Below, piece by piece: positions 26,592 through 35,072 of a stretch of 46,248 bases of DNA (its first letter is position 1; the number at the start of each line of letters is the position of its first letter). The notes beneath the pieces were generated by a model, which saw only the letters and a list, made by a program, of their open reading frames with translations, was not told where the DNA came from and did no database searches. The stretch lies in NCBI GenBank assembly GCA_016292635.1, contig JAEDIC010000015.1, positions 1 through 46,248 of the forward strand, given 5' to 3'. Made by a program: the position numbers and the translations under genes. The stretch is from Clostridia bacterium (GTDB lineage: Bacteria > Bacillota > Clostridia > Christensenellales > CAG-138).

Positions 26592-27440
26592 TTAAGATCC
26601 GAGCTCGGTAATCACATTCTTTAAATAGACAATGCTTTCCCTCACCCAGTGATCTTCGTTGAATAATGTTGTTCCTATATCTTCTGCCTGAGGCATCCAC
26701 AATTCCAAAATGGAACTATAATCGCACATTGCCTCTGACATAAGACGCCGCTCAACTTCTGGTATGTTCAACCGCCCTTGTCCAGCCGGAGTTCCTATTA
26801 CAATCAACCCCATGCTGTTCTCTATGCGCTTAATGGTATAGTCTTTAACGTGAAAGTTAACCGTGTATTTTGCCAGATGTTTAAGTACTGTTTCTGTGTT
26901 TTCTTCGCAGGAAAAGGAGTTTACGGTATCTAGGACTATACCGACATATGGGCTATCGATCGACTTGACGATATGTGCAAATATATCCGCAGTAAACCTA
27001 TCGTGATTCTCAATACCCAAGATAATTCCAGTTTCTTCCAACTGCGGCAGTATTGCTCTTATCAGTTCAATTATCGTGTCAATATCAGGCTCAAATCCCG
27101 GAGCATCTATGACCACCCTAAGGAGATGTGCATCAAGCACCTTCGCTATTTGAATGTATTGCTTCAGTCTTTCGTTGGTAATTCCCCTTGTGCCCACCTC
27201 AAATTCAATTCCATGCTTTTTGCCGTACTCGGCAAGTTCATTCAATCTCTGCGCAGAAAGCTTGTCCAGTGGGCAGTTGTCAGCTATCTGAAGTACCGAA
27301 ACACCAAGTTCTACAGCTTTATCCACTAAACCAAATGCGTCCAGCGGCATTTGGGGTTCAAACCCCGGTACACCTACTGCATAAGTAAGTGAATATGAAC
27401 TTATGCCTAACCTTGTTTTTTTCATTCGACTATCACTCAT
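26592..27440 (-). CDS. oiaC: Xylose-isomerase-like TIM barrel, probable 3-oxo-isoapionate decarboxylase (OiaC-like)
   Basis: 282-residue AP-endonuclease-2/xylose-isomerase-like barrel. Landmarks match what I recall of OiaC: LGISSYSLTYAVGVPG at the start, QIADNCPL, FEVGTRGI, the metal-ligand segment GIENHDRF, VLDTVNSF, NFHVKDYTI and TPAGQGRLNIPEVE. OiaC decarboxylates 3-oxo-isoapionate to L-erythrulose. Its start overlaps the stop of the ApnO-like gene by 8 bases, which fits consecutive steps. No clear ribosome-binding site is seen, so translation is probably coupled. Specific function is inferred from remembered family sequence and from context. Confidence 0.68.
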   Translation of the reverse strand: MSDSRMKKTRLGISSYSLTYAVGVPGFEPQMPLDAFGLVDKAVELGVSVLQIADNCPLDKLSAQRLNELAEYGKKHGIEFEVGTRGITNERLKQYIQIAKVLDAHLLRVVIDAPGFEPDIDTIIELIRAILPQLEETGIILGIENHDRFTADIFAHIVKSIDSPYVGIVLDTVNSFSCEENTETVLKHLAKYTVNFHVKDYTIKRIENSMGLIVIGTPAGQGRLNIPEVERRLMSEAMCDYSSILELWMPQAEDIGTTLFNEDHWVRESIVYLKNVITELGS

Positions 27441-28299
27441 TCAATTCGTGGGTTATATCATAAACGCTCTTATCAACAGCCTCTCTGCACATGATGTTCT
27501 CTATCCAGTTAGGTTTGAATATAACATCCATAGCATTACGCGCTGCCAGATTTGCCCCATCAGAGAACGGAAATCCTGCATAATCGAAAATAACACCGAA
27601 CTGCACTTTCAAATGTCCCATAACAAATGCCATAACGGCGTCCCTGGGGACTCCCTGTTCTACACAGGCATCCACCGCCATTCGTATGCCCTTTACCAGA
27701 GGGGTGGTTATAGACTCTACAAGGGCAGGTTCCAGCATTACCATCTGCTCGATAGTAAGCCAAAAACACTTGTTTACAGGACGGAACATTTTACGTGCAA
27801 ATTCCTCATATCCCTTTTTGTCTTCTTCTTTCCCGTTATAAACAGCACAAACAAGATCCATTGTTGCAACCCCAACACCGCCAAACCAATCCTTTTGTGC
27901 CTCAAGGTTAAGATTTTCGGCATATTCTTCGAAATTAAAGAGAGGAGGATGGCACGGATGAACTACGAAATATTTCAAATCATCTCGCTCCATCATGGTT
28001 TTTGCATAATGAGCAGCGGGATCCAATCCGATAACAGTAGATCCCTCCTTCATCATAGGAATAACAGCCGCAGATATCTTTTGAATCAAAATATCAGGTA
28101 CAGCAAAAATAACTGCATCAGCATCAACAATGGGATCATAGTTATCTACAGCATCCACACCAAAGCTGTCCTTCAGACGGCGTCTTCCGCCCTCGCTAAT
28201 TTCAATAAATGAAATATCCAAGTTGGGATCGTTATACAGATTAGCTGTAACACGGCAGCCCATCTTACCACCGGCACCAAGTATTGCAAGTTTTCTCAT
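27433..28299 (-). CDS. apnO: Probable D-apionate oxidoisomerase (ApnO-like; PGDH_C family)
   Basis: 288 residues. N-terminal Rossmann domain with LAILGAGGKMGCRVTANL; C-terminal domain of the phosphogluconate-dehydrogenase-like PGDH_C type. VVHPCHPPLFN, the FGG block, MVMLEPALVESI and MGHLKVQFGVIF agree with my memory of ApnO, which oxidises and isomerises D-apionate to 3-oxo-isoapionate using NAD. ApnL-like and OiaC-like genes lie directly on either side. Other PGDH_C proteins act on unknown hydroxy acids, so the assignment is good but not certain. Confidence 0.7.
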   Translation of the reverse strand: MRKLAILGAGGKMGCRVTANLYNDPNLDISFIEISEGGRRRLKDSFGVDAVDNYDPIVDADAVIFAVPDILIQKISAAVIPMMKEGSTVIGLDPAAHYAKTMMERDDLKYFVVHPCHPPLFNFEEYAENLNLEAQKDWFGGVGVATMDLVCAVYNGKEEDKKGYEEFARKMFRPVNKCFWLTIEQMVMLEPALVESITTPLVKGIRMAVDACVEQGVPRDAVMAFVMGHLKVQFGVIFDYAGFPFSDGANLAARNAMDVIFKPNWIENIMCREAVDKSVYDITHELNE

Positions 28300-28315
28300 A
28301 ATGATTCAAGCTCCC

Positions 28316-30223
28316 TTACTTTTTCTTTAAGTATTCTAACGCAAATACTGCATAAGGATTTAATCTGATGCTCCGGCATCCCTCGAATGATGTATATATG
28401 TCATCTATCTCGGGAATCCCCACCGAAGCTCGCTCTGCAACGTTGGTTTCATCTAACATGAATGCTCGGCCGCCATTCACTTCAAATGGCATTTCATAAA
28501 TAACGGGAGTGTCGGACGTGTTAGCGATCACAATTCTTTTTGTATCTTTATTTTCTATGAATATAGTAGCTACTTCCGTATTAGATGAAGCGCAAACACT
28601 ATCAACCGAACAAATACCCCTTACCATTAAAAGAGCATAATATACCGGATACAACATCCCCTCTTCCGCCGGGAAGTGATAATCCCGCGTAAGAACATCT
28701 TCTTCCATTAATCCGCACGTTCCTGTTGCTTCAAGATAAGTTGCCCCGGCCGCTCCGCCTTCTATGCATGCAGCAATAGATTTTATAAGCCATGCCGCCG
28801 CGAATAATGACATTTGCCGATTATCAACATGCCTTGGAGCTTCCCCTACTGCCCGAACCTCGGTTCCGGTGGCATCAGGATTCCAGCGCATTTTCATCGT
28901 GATGGGAGTTACCCATATGGGAAGTTCCGGATACATTTGAGCGCAACTTTTCAAATTGGCAATCTGGCCTTGAGTAGTTGCCATAATAGACGCATTATCA
29001 AATGCGTGTACCTGAGGGTTATTTGAATATGCTACAAACTCCATTTTCTCAGGATCCATCGGGTCGCGGTTGATTTGGGTAAAGAACGCATCTGTTCCTG
29101 AACCGATAACACATCCGATATCTAACAGCTTACTGCGTATTTCGTTAAATACTTCCTGTTCGATTACCTTGGCATTTTTCTCATACACAAGAATCCCGGC
29201 AAGCGAATCCTCATTAGCAAGCAACTTATCATAAACTTCATTCAGTTGCTGCTTCCAATCGCGGGTAAAGAACAATGCTATAAGGGCCTTGGATCCCATC
29301 CTCACTATTTGAGCAATTATTTCATCAAACTTATCATTGTTCTCATCACAATAATAATCGTATCTGACATGAGAAAGTTCCAAAAGCTCTATTCTTTGTA
29401 ACTGCTTATCCGTCAGCGGTGCACTAATGCAGCTTCCAATATCGATTGGTCTGCATGCACACGCTACATCCTCGGCACACATTTCCTGCGCAATCGCAGC
29501 TTTGTTTGCCGCTTCTCCAGAACTTTTGTATGAAACCGTTATGTTCTGAGCGCACTTGCTTCCCATCTGGGTCTGTACAGGAAACGGCAAATACAAAGGC
29601 GTACAATACGTTTTATAAGAAGCATCAGTCCAATTGCGCTGATCCTCCATTTCAAAGATATCTCCCTGAAACTCAATGCGCACAGCCTCGCTATCAGAAA
29701 TAAACTGAGTAATCGCCTTGATATCCACAAAAGGCTGATGCGGAGAAATACGCGCAGGGAAAGTGCCTTTCTCTATTTCACCGGAATAGTGCTCTACCTC
29801 ACATTCCATATTTGCACATGTTGCAGGATGAAGTACACAAAAGCCAATTCTATTGCTCAAGAAACTGCTGTCAGCTTCTCCTGCAAAACCAAATGAAATA
29901 ACAGAATCCGCGGTACCCTTGATCTCACCCTTCCAATGGTATTTTATGTCTTTGCTATCATGTATTGCATCGAACTGAACAACAAACCCATTATCAGAAA
30001 CGTTGCTTTCCATATGCTCAATGCGGTATGGTATGGTTTTCCAATTAAAATCTCTAAGGGCAAAGTATATCTCGTCAATAACCTTTTTGCCATACACATG
30101 AATATTCAACAATCGTCCATCTAGCAACTCCGCGGAAAAAGCACCCGCCTTATATACAACCGGTTTATTACCGCTTCCGCTGCTTCCAATCCATTCCTCT
30201 TTGTTGATTTCATGTATACGCAT
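28316..30223 (-). CDS. apnL: Probable D-apionate lactonase (ApnL-like)
   Basis: 635-residue soluble protein with three parts: an N-terminal beta-rich domain to about 235 (with EMEDQRNWTDASYKTYCTPL), a central barrel-like domain to about 535, and a small C-terminal beta domain. The EDQRNWTDASYKTY block and overall size fit the three-domain apionate lactonase family, which opens D-apionolactone to D-apionate. The next genes downstream are ApnO-like and OiaC-like, giving three consecutive steps. An AAAGGTGA site precedes the ATG. Without those neighbours it would be a hypothetical protein. Confidence 0.65.
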   Translation of the reverse strand: MRIHEINKEEWIGSSGSGNKPVVYKAGAFSAELLDGRLLNIHVYGKKVIDEIYFALRDFNWKTIPYRIEHMESNVSDNGFVVQFDAIHDSKDIKYHWKGEIKGTADSVISFGFAGEADSSFLSNRIGFCVLHPATCANMECEVEHYSGEIEKGTFPARISPHQPFVDIKAITQFISDSEAVRIEFQGDIFEMEDQRNWTDASYKTYCTPLYLPFPVQTQMGSKCAQNITVSYKSSGEAANKAAIAQEMCAEDVACACRPIDIGSCISAPLTDKQLQRIELLELSHVRYDYYCDENNDKFDEIIAQIVRMGSKALIALFFTRDWKQQLNEVYDKLLANEDSLAGILVYEKNAKVIEQEVFNEIRSKLLDIGCVIGSGTDAFFTQINRDPMDPEKMEFVAYSNNPQVHAFDNASIMATTQGQIANLKSCAQMYPELPIWVTPITMKMRWNPDATGTEVRAVGEAPRHVDNRQMSLFAAAWLIKSIAACIEGGAAGATYLEATGTCGLMEEDVLTRDYHFPAEEGMLYPVYYALLMVRGICSVDSVCASSNTEVATIFIENKDTKRIVIANTSDTPVIYEMPFEVNGGRAFMLDETNVAERASVGIPEIDDIYTSFEGCRSIRLNPYAVFALEYLKKK

Positions 30224-30307
30224 GATAGTTCACCTTTCTCATCAACACATGTTAAAACCACTAATACCAGGAAAAATTGTGCCGTTAATTCTTATTAGTT
30301 AAATCTT

Positions 30308-31147
30308 TTAAACACTATACTTTTTAATAAGATTTTTAAGGTATTCAGCCGTTACCCGTGCACATTCGTCTGCGTTTTCCGCTCTTACCAGACCCTCGCT
30401 TAGATATCCATCATACCCGATTGCATGGAGCAGCTGTATAAGTGCAGGGAAATTGATTTCACCATGAGAGAAGCCCGCAGGCCATCTATCGGAATCACTG
30501 AAATGCATGTGCTTTACGCAATCCTTGGCCATAGTGATGGCTTCATACATATTGCCATCCTCAAGATATATATGAAACAGGTCCAAAGTTAATCCCAGAT
30601 TGTCATAGCCCACACGATTTACTATGTCGACAGCTTCACACGTTTTATTTACAAAATTGATTTCAAATCGATTCGTTGCCTCAAATGAAAGGTCAACATT
30701 TCTTGCAGAAGCATATACAGATGCCTCTTTCAGTACATCAACCAGCAAATCTCTGGAATAGCTGATGGGTTTTTCCGGAATGCACGCCCCTCTGAACAGA
30801 CCTATACCAACAAAACAATCAAGTCGCTGAGCTATATCAATGCACTTTTTCAGTTTCTGCATTGCTTTCTCCATTATTGCTTTGTCTTCTGAAATGAGCG
30901 TGTATTTTAATACCGTTGCTATATAGCCGGTATTTATGCATGCCAGCTCAGTACCGGTTTCTTTAAGCGACTTTTCAAGCAAATCCACATCGCACTGATC
31001 AGGGTCATTGATCAGAAACTCAACAGCAGGGAATCCCTGACTAGCTGCGCGCGCAACATTCTTATCTACACTATCCCTATATAGATGAACATATTTAGAG
31101 TCAGCAGGAAATTCAGGAGTCGCTATAAAAAGTGAAGGTTTCATCAT
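30308..31147 (-). CDS. Sugar phosphate isomerase/epimerase family TIM barrel
   Basis: 279-residue xylose-isomerase-like barrel. The metal-binding segments are FEATNRFEINFV (compare PLNRFE in tagatose/psicose 3-epimerases), GLTLDLFHI and MHFSDSDRWPAGFSHGEINF. This pattern is that of ketose 3-epimerases or hydroxypyruvate-type isomerases. AAGGAG precedes the first of two adjacent ATGs. It sits between the dehydrogenase and the lactonase genes, so an apiose/apulose or tetrose isomerisation is plausible, but the substrate is unknown. Confidence 0.78.
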   Translation of the reverse strand: MMKPSLFIATPEFPADSKYVHLYRDSVDKNVARAASQGFPAVEFLINDPDQCDVDLLEKSLKETGTELACINTGYIATVLKYTLISEDKAIMEKAMQKLKKCIDIAQRLDCFVGIGLFRGACIPEKPISYSRDLLVDVLKEASVYASARNVDLSFEATNRFEINFVNKTCEAVDIVNRVGYDNLGLTLDLFHIYLEDGNMYEAITMAKDCVKHMHFSDSDRWPAGFSHGEINFPALIQLLHAIGYDGYLSEGLVRAENADECARVTAEYLKNLIKKYSV

Positions 31148-31167
31148 ATTGCCGTTTTCTCCTTGTA

Positions 31168-32190
31168 TTACTTTTCGATTTGAATTACTACCTTGCCTTC
31201 AGTGGCAACGTTACTTACCACGTATTTAAAGCCTTCAACTGCATCCTCAAAGGCTATTTTCTTTGTAAGAAGTTCTTTCTCATGCAGTTTATTTTCGCTC
31301 ATCAGTTCAAGTACAGGACCAAACGCACCAACAGAATTTCTGCACCCATGTATGGTCATCTCCCGCTTTGTAAAATTCAAGCCGTGAAATGCTACGTCCT
31401 TTGTAGTAAGTCCTACAATTGTTATCATACCGCCTGCTGCCACTAGATCCTGGGTCATACTCATTATTGAGTTCACTCCTGTCGCCTCAAATACAACACC
31501 AGCACCCTCGCCATCGGTAAGTTCCAAAGTGCGCTTAAGGATATCTTCTTTATTACTGTTGATTATCTCGTCAGCACCCATGGCCTTTGCCTTATTGAGT
31601 CTGAATTCCGAAATATCCGCAGCAATAGTTCTGATGCCCTTGCTTTTAAGTATGTCAACAATTGTCAAACCAATTGCGCCCACACCTATAACCAGTGCAG
31701 TTTCTCCAGCGCTAATTTCCGATCTCTCAACACAGTGGTAACCGATAGTATACGGTTCAACCAATACCGCAGAATCCACATCAACATTCTCAGGCACTTT
31801 ATGGATGTTTTTTAATGGGTAAACTGCATATTCAGCAAAAGCTCCCGGAGAATGTGCGCCTATTACTTTAAGATTTGCACAACAATTGGGCTTGCCATGA
31901 CGGCAGGGATAACACTTACCGCACGAATCCAATATTTCTGACACTACTAAATCACCAATTTTCAATGATCCGTCATATCCATCCGGTAAAGCCGCAATGC
32001 GCCCTACCATTTCATGTCCATAAATCTGTGGGTAATTCGCGTATGGCTGGCTGCCATCATAAAAGTGAATATCTCCTCCGCATATGCCTACCTGAATGAC
32101 TTTTATCAGAGCCTCCTGTTCCCCATATTTAGGCATAGCCACATCATCAATACTGATATTCTGAGGTGCGTGAAAAACAATAGCTTTCAT
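31168..32190 (-). CDS. Zinc-dependent medium-chain alcohol/polyol dehydrogenase
   Basis: 340-residue MDR enzyme. Catalytic zinc ligands lie in VGICGGDIHFYDG and YGHEMVG; the structural zinc lobe is SCGKCYPCRHGKPNCC; NAD binding is at LVIGVGAIGLTIVDILK. Relatives include sorbitol, threonine and galactitol-phosphate dehydrogenases. First gene of the long operon, directly behind its promoter and operator. It could oxidise the incoming sugar to a lactone (the ApnL substrate) or act on a four-carbon product; both are inference. Confidence 0.85.
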   Translation of the reverse strand: MKAIVFHAPQNISIDDVAMPKYGEQEALIKVIQVGICGGDIHFYDGSQPYANYPQIYGHEMVGRIAALPDGYDGSLKIGDLVVSEILDSCGKCYPCRHGKPNCCANLKVIGAHSPGAFAEYAVYPLKNIHKVPENVDVDSAVLVEPYTIGYHCVERSEISAGETALVIGVGAIGLTIVDILKSKGIRTIAADISEFRLNKAKAMGADEIINSNKEDILKRTLELTDGEGAGVVFEATGVNSIMSMTQDLVAAGGMITIVGLTTKDVAFHGLNFTKREMTIHGCRNSVGAFGPVLELMSENKLHEKELLTKKIAFEDAVEGFKYVVSNVATEGKVVIQIEK

Positions 32191-32339
32191 AAATTATATT
32201 GCCTCCAAACAGTAGTTCCTTTATTCGTGTTATGCAGCTTAAAATCCCTTATCTTCTAAGCGCTTTGTTTAGTGTGTAATTCATATGCGACCATTGTTAG
32301 ACTTGTACAGCAAAACTTGTAATACAAAGTTGTTATTAA

Positions 32340-32353
32340 GTAATATGTACTAC
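32340..32353. promoter_or_regulatory. Palindromic operator at the start of the long operon
   Basis: GTAATATGTACTAC, an imperfect palindrome that matches the site at 33314 (GTAATAYGTAYTAC pattern). It lies just past the predicted transcript start, ideal for repression by the FadR-type regulator encoded next door. A second short palindrome, TTGTAATACAA, follows at 32317-32327. Confidence 0.6.
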
Positions 32354-32363
32354 CTTTTAGTGA

Positions 32364-32392
32364 ATTTTACCTCACACTCTCAAATGTGTCAA
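32364..32392 (-). promoter_or_regulatory. sigma-A promoter of the long catabolic operon
   Basis: Perfect TTGACA (32387-32392), 17-base spacer, TAAAAT (32364-32369) on the minus strand. It drives the dehydrogenase and probably all genes down to araD. Confidence 0.8.
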
Positions 32393-32446
32393 TAGTTCCT
32401 TTTCCTTTTTTGATCCAACATACGCGACGGGAAAAGCATAAATCTG

Positions 32447-33124
32447 CTATGTTACTATGTAATTCTGTCTAAGATGCTCCTCCATAATTTTTTTTGCTCC
32501 GTATGCGTCTTTATGCCTAATGGCATCTATTATGTTTTTATGATGAAGCATTCCTGTTCCCTCACCTCGTGCGCTTTTATATTTTCTCATACAATCCACA
32601 TAGGTGTCTTTCATAAGCTCCATAGTTTTAATAATCAATGGATTCTGCGTAGCTTCAGCAATGATATAGTGAAAATCGGTATCAACTATTGCGCAGTCTT
32701 TACCCTGTTCGCTTAATTCCACCATCTTCTTCAGATTATCCTCAAGCTTCTTAATGGTATCGTCGCTTCTGCGTTCGGCTGCCAGTTCTACCGCAGCACA
32801 CTCCAATATCATTCTGAATTCATTCATGTTTTTTATGCTTGGAGGAGACAGCACCAACATTGGAACGAGCCCATTCAGCTGAGGACCGTCGGTCAAATTG
32901 CATACTATTGTACCGTATCCTTGACGTCTTTCAACAAGACCTAAACTAGCCAGCTTTTGAAGCGCCGCTCTCACAGAAATACGAGAAACGCCTATCGTTT
33001 CTGCAAGCTCCACCTCAGAGGGAATCTTCTCCCCCTGTTTCCATTCACCTGACAAAATCAATCCTTTAAACTGTTCAAAAACTTTTTCAGAGATATTCAG
33101 CCGCTGAATAAATTGTACTGGCAT
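32447..33124 (-). CDS. FadR-family (GntR) transcriptional regulator
   Basis: 225 residues. N-terminal winged helix (residues about 10-75: GEKIPSEVELAETIGVSRISVRAALQKLASLGLVERRQGYGT) and a C-terminal all-helical FCD ligand domain, with metal/ligand residues around DTDFHYIIAEAT and HKNIIDAI. FadR-type regulators of sugar-acid operons are usually repressors released by the substrate or an intermediate. It has its own minus-strand promoter and sits between the two operons that carry matching palindromes. AGGAG precedes the ATG. Confidence 0.9.
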   Translation of the reverse strand: MPVQFIQRLNISEKVFEQFKGLILSGEWKQGEKIPSEVELAETIGVSRISVRAALQKLASLGLVERRQGYGTIVCNLTDGPQLNGLVPMLVLSPPSIKNMNEFRMILECAAVELAAERRSDDTIKKLEDNLKKMVELSEQGKDCAIVDTDFHYIIAEATQNPLIIKTMELMKDTYVDCMRKYKSARGEGTGMLHHKNIIDAIRHKDAYGAKKIMEEHLRQNYIVT

Positions 33125-33254
33125 CCTATTACTCCTTATTCATGTTCTTAATATTATCAACAATGTCAATGTTAATTTTTACAGCAGTTAATTTTAAATT
33201 CTCAATATGCTTAATTTTAATACTACAAACAACATACGTCTTGTCTTTGGATAA

Positions 33255-33283
33255 ATTGTATATCTTTTATTCAATTTCGTCAA
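33255..33283 (-). promoter_or_regulatory. sigma-A promoter of the regulator gene
   Basis: TTGACG (33278-33283), 17-base spacer, TACAAT (33255-33260) on the minus strand; it leaves a leader of about 125 nt before the regulator start. Confidence 0.6.
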
Positions 33284-33300
33284 TATTTTGGAAATCTGTC

Positions 33301-33330
33301 TTGACTTGTAAAGGTAATACGTATTACAAT
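33301..33330 (+). promoter_or_regulatory. sigma-A promoter of the transketolase operon
   Basis: TTGACT (33301-33306), 18-base spacer, TACAAT (33325-33330). The spacer and -10 are covered by the perfect palindrome at 33314-33327, so the regulator would block polymerase directly. Confidence 0.6.
33314..33327. promoter_or_regulatory. Perfect palindromic operator in the divergent region
   Basis: GTAATACGTATTAC is an exact 14-bp palindrome inside the plus-strand promoter and about 30 bp upstream of the regulator's own promoter. It is followed by another palindrome, TACAATTGTA (33330-33339). It is the best candidate binding site of the FadR-type protein. Confidence 0.65.
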
Positions 33331-33394
33331 ACAATTGTAACATCCCTTATTTTCTTAGCTGCTCATATAATGCGCTGTCAGGAGGTGTATTATT

Positions 33395-34204
33395 ATAAAA
33401 TTCGGCTACTGTCTCAATATGTTTTTCCCAAACCCATCAGACATCACTTTAAGCAGTTTGCAATTACTTAAAGAAACCGGCTATACGTATGTTGAACTTC
33501 CCCTAGCTGAATCATTATTGCTAAATAGTGATCAGGTAACACCTCTAAAACAAATTATTCAGGATACAAATCTTCCTTGTGAATGCTTTAACAACTTTTT
33601 TCCTGCCTCATTACGTTTAACCGGAGAAAATGCCTGTTTGGATACTGCTGTTGAGTACGCAGATAAGGCGCTTTCCCTCGCATCATCCTTTGGTGCTTCA
33701 ATAGTTGTATTTGGCAGCGGCGGTGCAAGAAATGTCCCCTCTGGTTTTTCTATGGATAGGGCCTATGACCAGATTGCAACAGTGCTATATCGTATCGGTA
33801 ACATTGCAAAACAACACAATATCAACATTTGTATAGAACACTTACGAAAGCAAGAATGCAATATCCTAAATTCATATACAGAGGTATTCAATCTTGCAAA
33901 ATACGTAAACCACCCCTCAGTTAGCTGTCTTGCGGACTTTTTCCATATGGCTATCGAAAATGAACCTCCATGCGTTATAGATAACGCATGCGATTCCAGT
34001 TTCCTCAGACATGTTCATTTTGCAAATCCTGTAGGCAGAGTGTTTCCATCCTTGAATGACCCGGGAGCAGATCAATACGTTGAATTTTTCAACATTTTAC
34101 GCCGAATAAACTACAGCGGCCGTATAAGCTGTGAAGCATATTCAAATAACCTTGTATCTGATGCTCCCACAACAATTCGTCTTTTTGAAGAGCATCTAAA
34201 TTAA
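33395..34204 (+). CDS. Xylose-isomerase-like TIM barrel with apparent ATA start
   Basis: About 269 residues, AP-endonuclease-2 barrel: GYTYVELPLAES, VFGSGGARNVP, ICIEHLRKQECN (metal Glu), CLADFFHMAIE, HVHFANPVGR and SCEAYSN. Relatives begin with a strand like KFGYCLNMF, and that stretch is encoded here in frame upstream of the first ATG (33419). GGAGGTG (33381-33387) lies 7 bases before ATA at 33395, so initiation at ATA (or ATT 33392) is suggested; the ATG at 33419 is too far from the site and would delete the first barrel strand. First gene of the transketolase operon. It could be a ketose isomerase or epimerase; D-apiose isomerase is one idea. Confidence 0.75.
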   Translation: MKFGYCLNMFFPNPSDITLSSLQLLKETGYTYVELPLAESLLLNSDQVTPLKQIIQDTNLPCECFNNFFPASLRLTGENACLDTAVEYADKALSLASSFGASIVVFGSGGARNVPSGFSMDRAYDQIATVLYRIGNIAKQHNINICIEHLRKQECNILNSYTEVFNLAKYVNHPSVSCLADFFHMAIENEPPCVIDNACDSSFLRHVHFANPVGRVFPSLNDPGADQYVEFFNILRRINYSGRISCEAYSNNLVSDAPTTIRLFEEHLN

Positions 34205-34230
34205 AGAACAGTCACCGAAAGGAATTTCCT

Positions 34231-35052
34231 ATGTATAGTGAAGAATATCTGAATTCATTAGCTGCAAAAGCACAGATTTTACGCCGTGACGTAATTATCA
34301 GCATGGGCGTTGGCAATGCCGGACACGTAGGCGGCTCATGTTCTGCCGCCGATATAGTTGCGGCATTATATTTTCACAAAATGCATTATGACGCAAAGGA
34401 TCCTAAGAACCCTGACAGAGATCGCTTTCTCCTGAGCAAGGGTCATGTGGGGATATTGCAGTATGCCGCTTTGGCTGAGGCGGGCTTCTTCCCCCTCTCC
34501 GATTTGGAAAACACAAAATCTTTGGGTGCACATCTGCAGGGACATCCTGACGTATTGAAGACCCCAGGAATTGAGGCCGGTACCGGTTCGCTTGGTCAGG
34601 GGCTTTCCATTGGATTGGGGATGGCACTGGGAATGAAGCTGGATAACAGCAGCCGAAAGGTTTATGTTCTCGTTGGTGATGGCGAAATAGCCGAGGGTCA
34701 AATATGGGAAGCCGCCATGGCAGCTTCTGTTTATAAAGCGGATAACCTTGTTGCCATTGTTGATAAAAACAATCTTCAGGCCACCGGCCCCATTGCAGAA
34801 AGATTTGACACCAATCCCCTGCCGGCCAAGTGGGAAGCCTTTGGCTGGAATGTGATAGAAATAGATGGGCATAACATGGGCGATATACTCAATGCCTTGG
34901 ATAAAGCCGATGATTCCAACGGCATACCAACAGTGATAATTGCCCATACGGTAAAGGGAAAAGGCATTAGCTTTGCTGAGAATAATCCCGCATACCACAA
35001 CAGTGCCCTTTCACAAGAGCTCTATGATCAGGCTATTGCTGAACTTTCCTAG
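34231..35052 (+). CDS. Transketolase, N-terminal (TPP-binding) subunit
   Basis: 273 residues, the first half of transketolase as a separate protein. Substrate/TPP segments: GHVGGSCSAAD, LSKGHVGILQYAAL, TGSLGQGLSIGLGMALG. The thiamine-diphosphate motif is VGDGEIAEGQIWEAAM ending in KNNLQ. It needs the next gene's product to work. Split transketolases occur as general enzymes in many Firmicutes and archaea and as dedicated enzymes such as apulose-4-phosphate transketolase (AptAB). Being inside a regulated catabolic operon favours a dedicated role. GAAAGGAA precedes the ATG; the stop is TAG. Confidence 0.88.
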   Translation: MYSEEYLNSLAAKAQILRRDVIISMGVGNAGHVGGSCSAADIVAALYFHKMHYDAKDPKNPDRDRFLLSKGHVGILQYAALAEAGFFPLSDLENTKSLGAHLQGHPDVLKTPGIEAGTGSLGQGLSIGLGMALGMKLDNSSRKVYVLVGDGEIAEGQIWEAAMAASVYKADNLVAIVDKNNLQATGPIAERFDTNPLPAKWEAFGWNVIEIDGHNMGDILNALDKADDSNGIPTVIIAHTVKGKGISFAENNPAYHNSALSQELYDQAIAELS

Positions 35053-35072
35053 GTTTTGAAAGGAGTTTCCAA

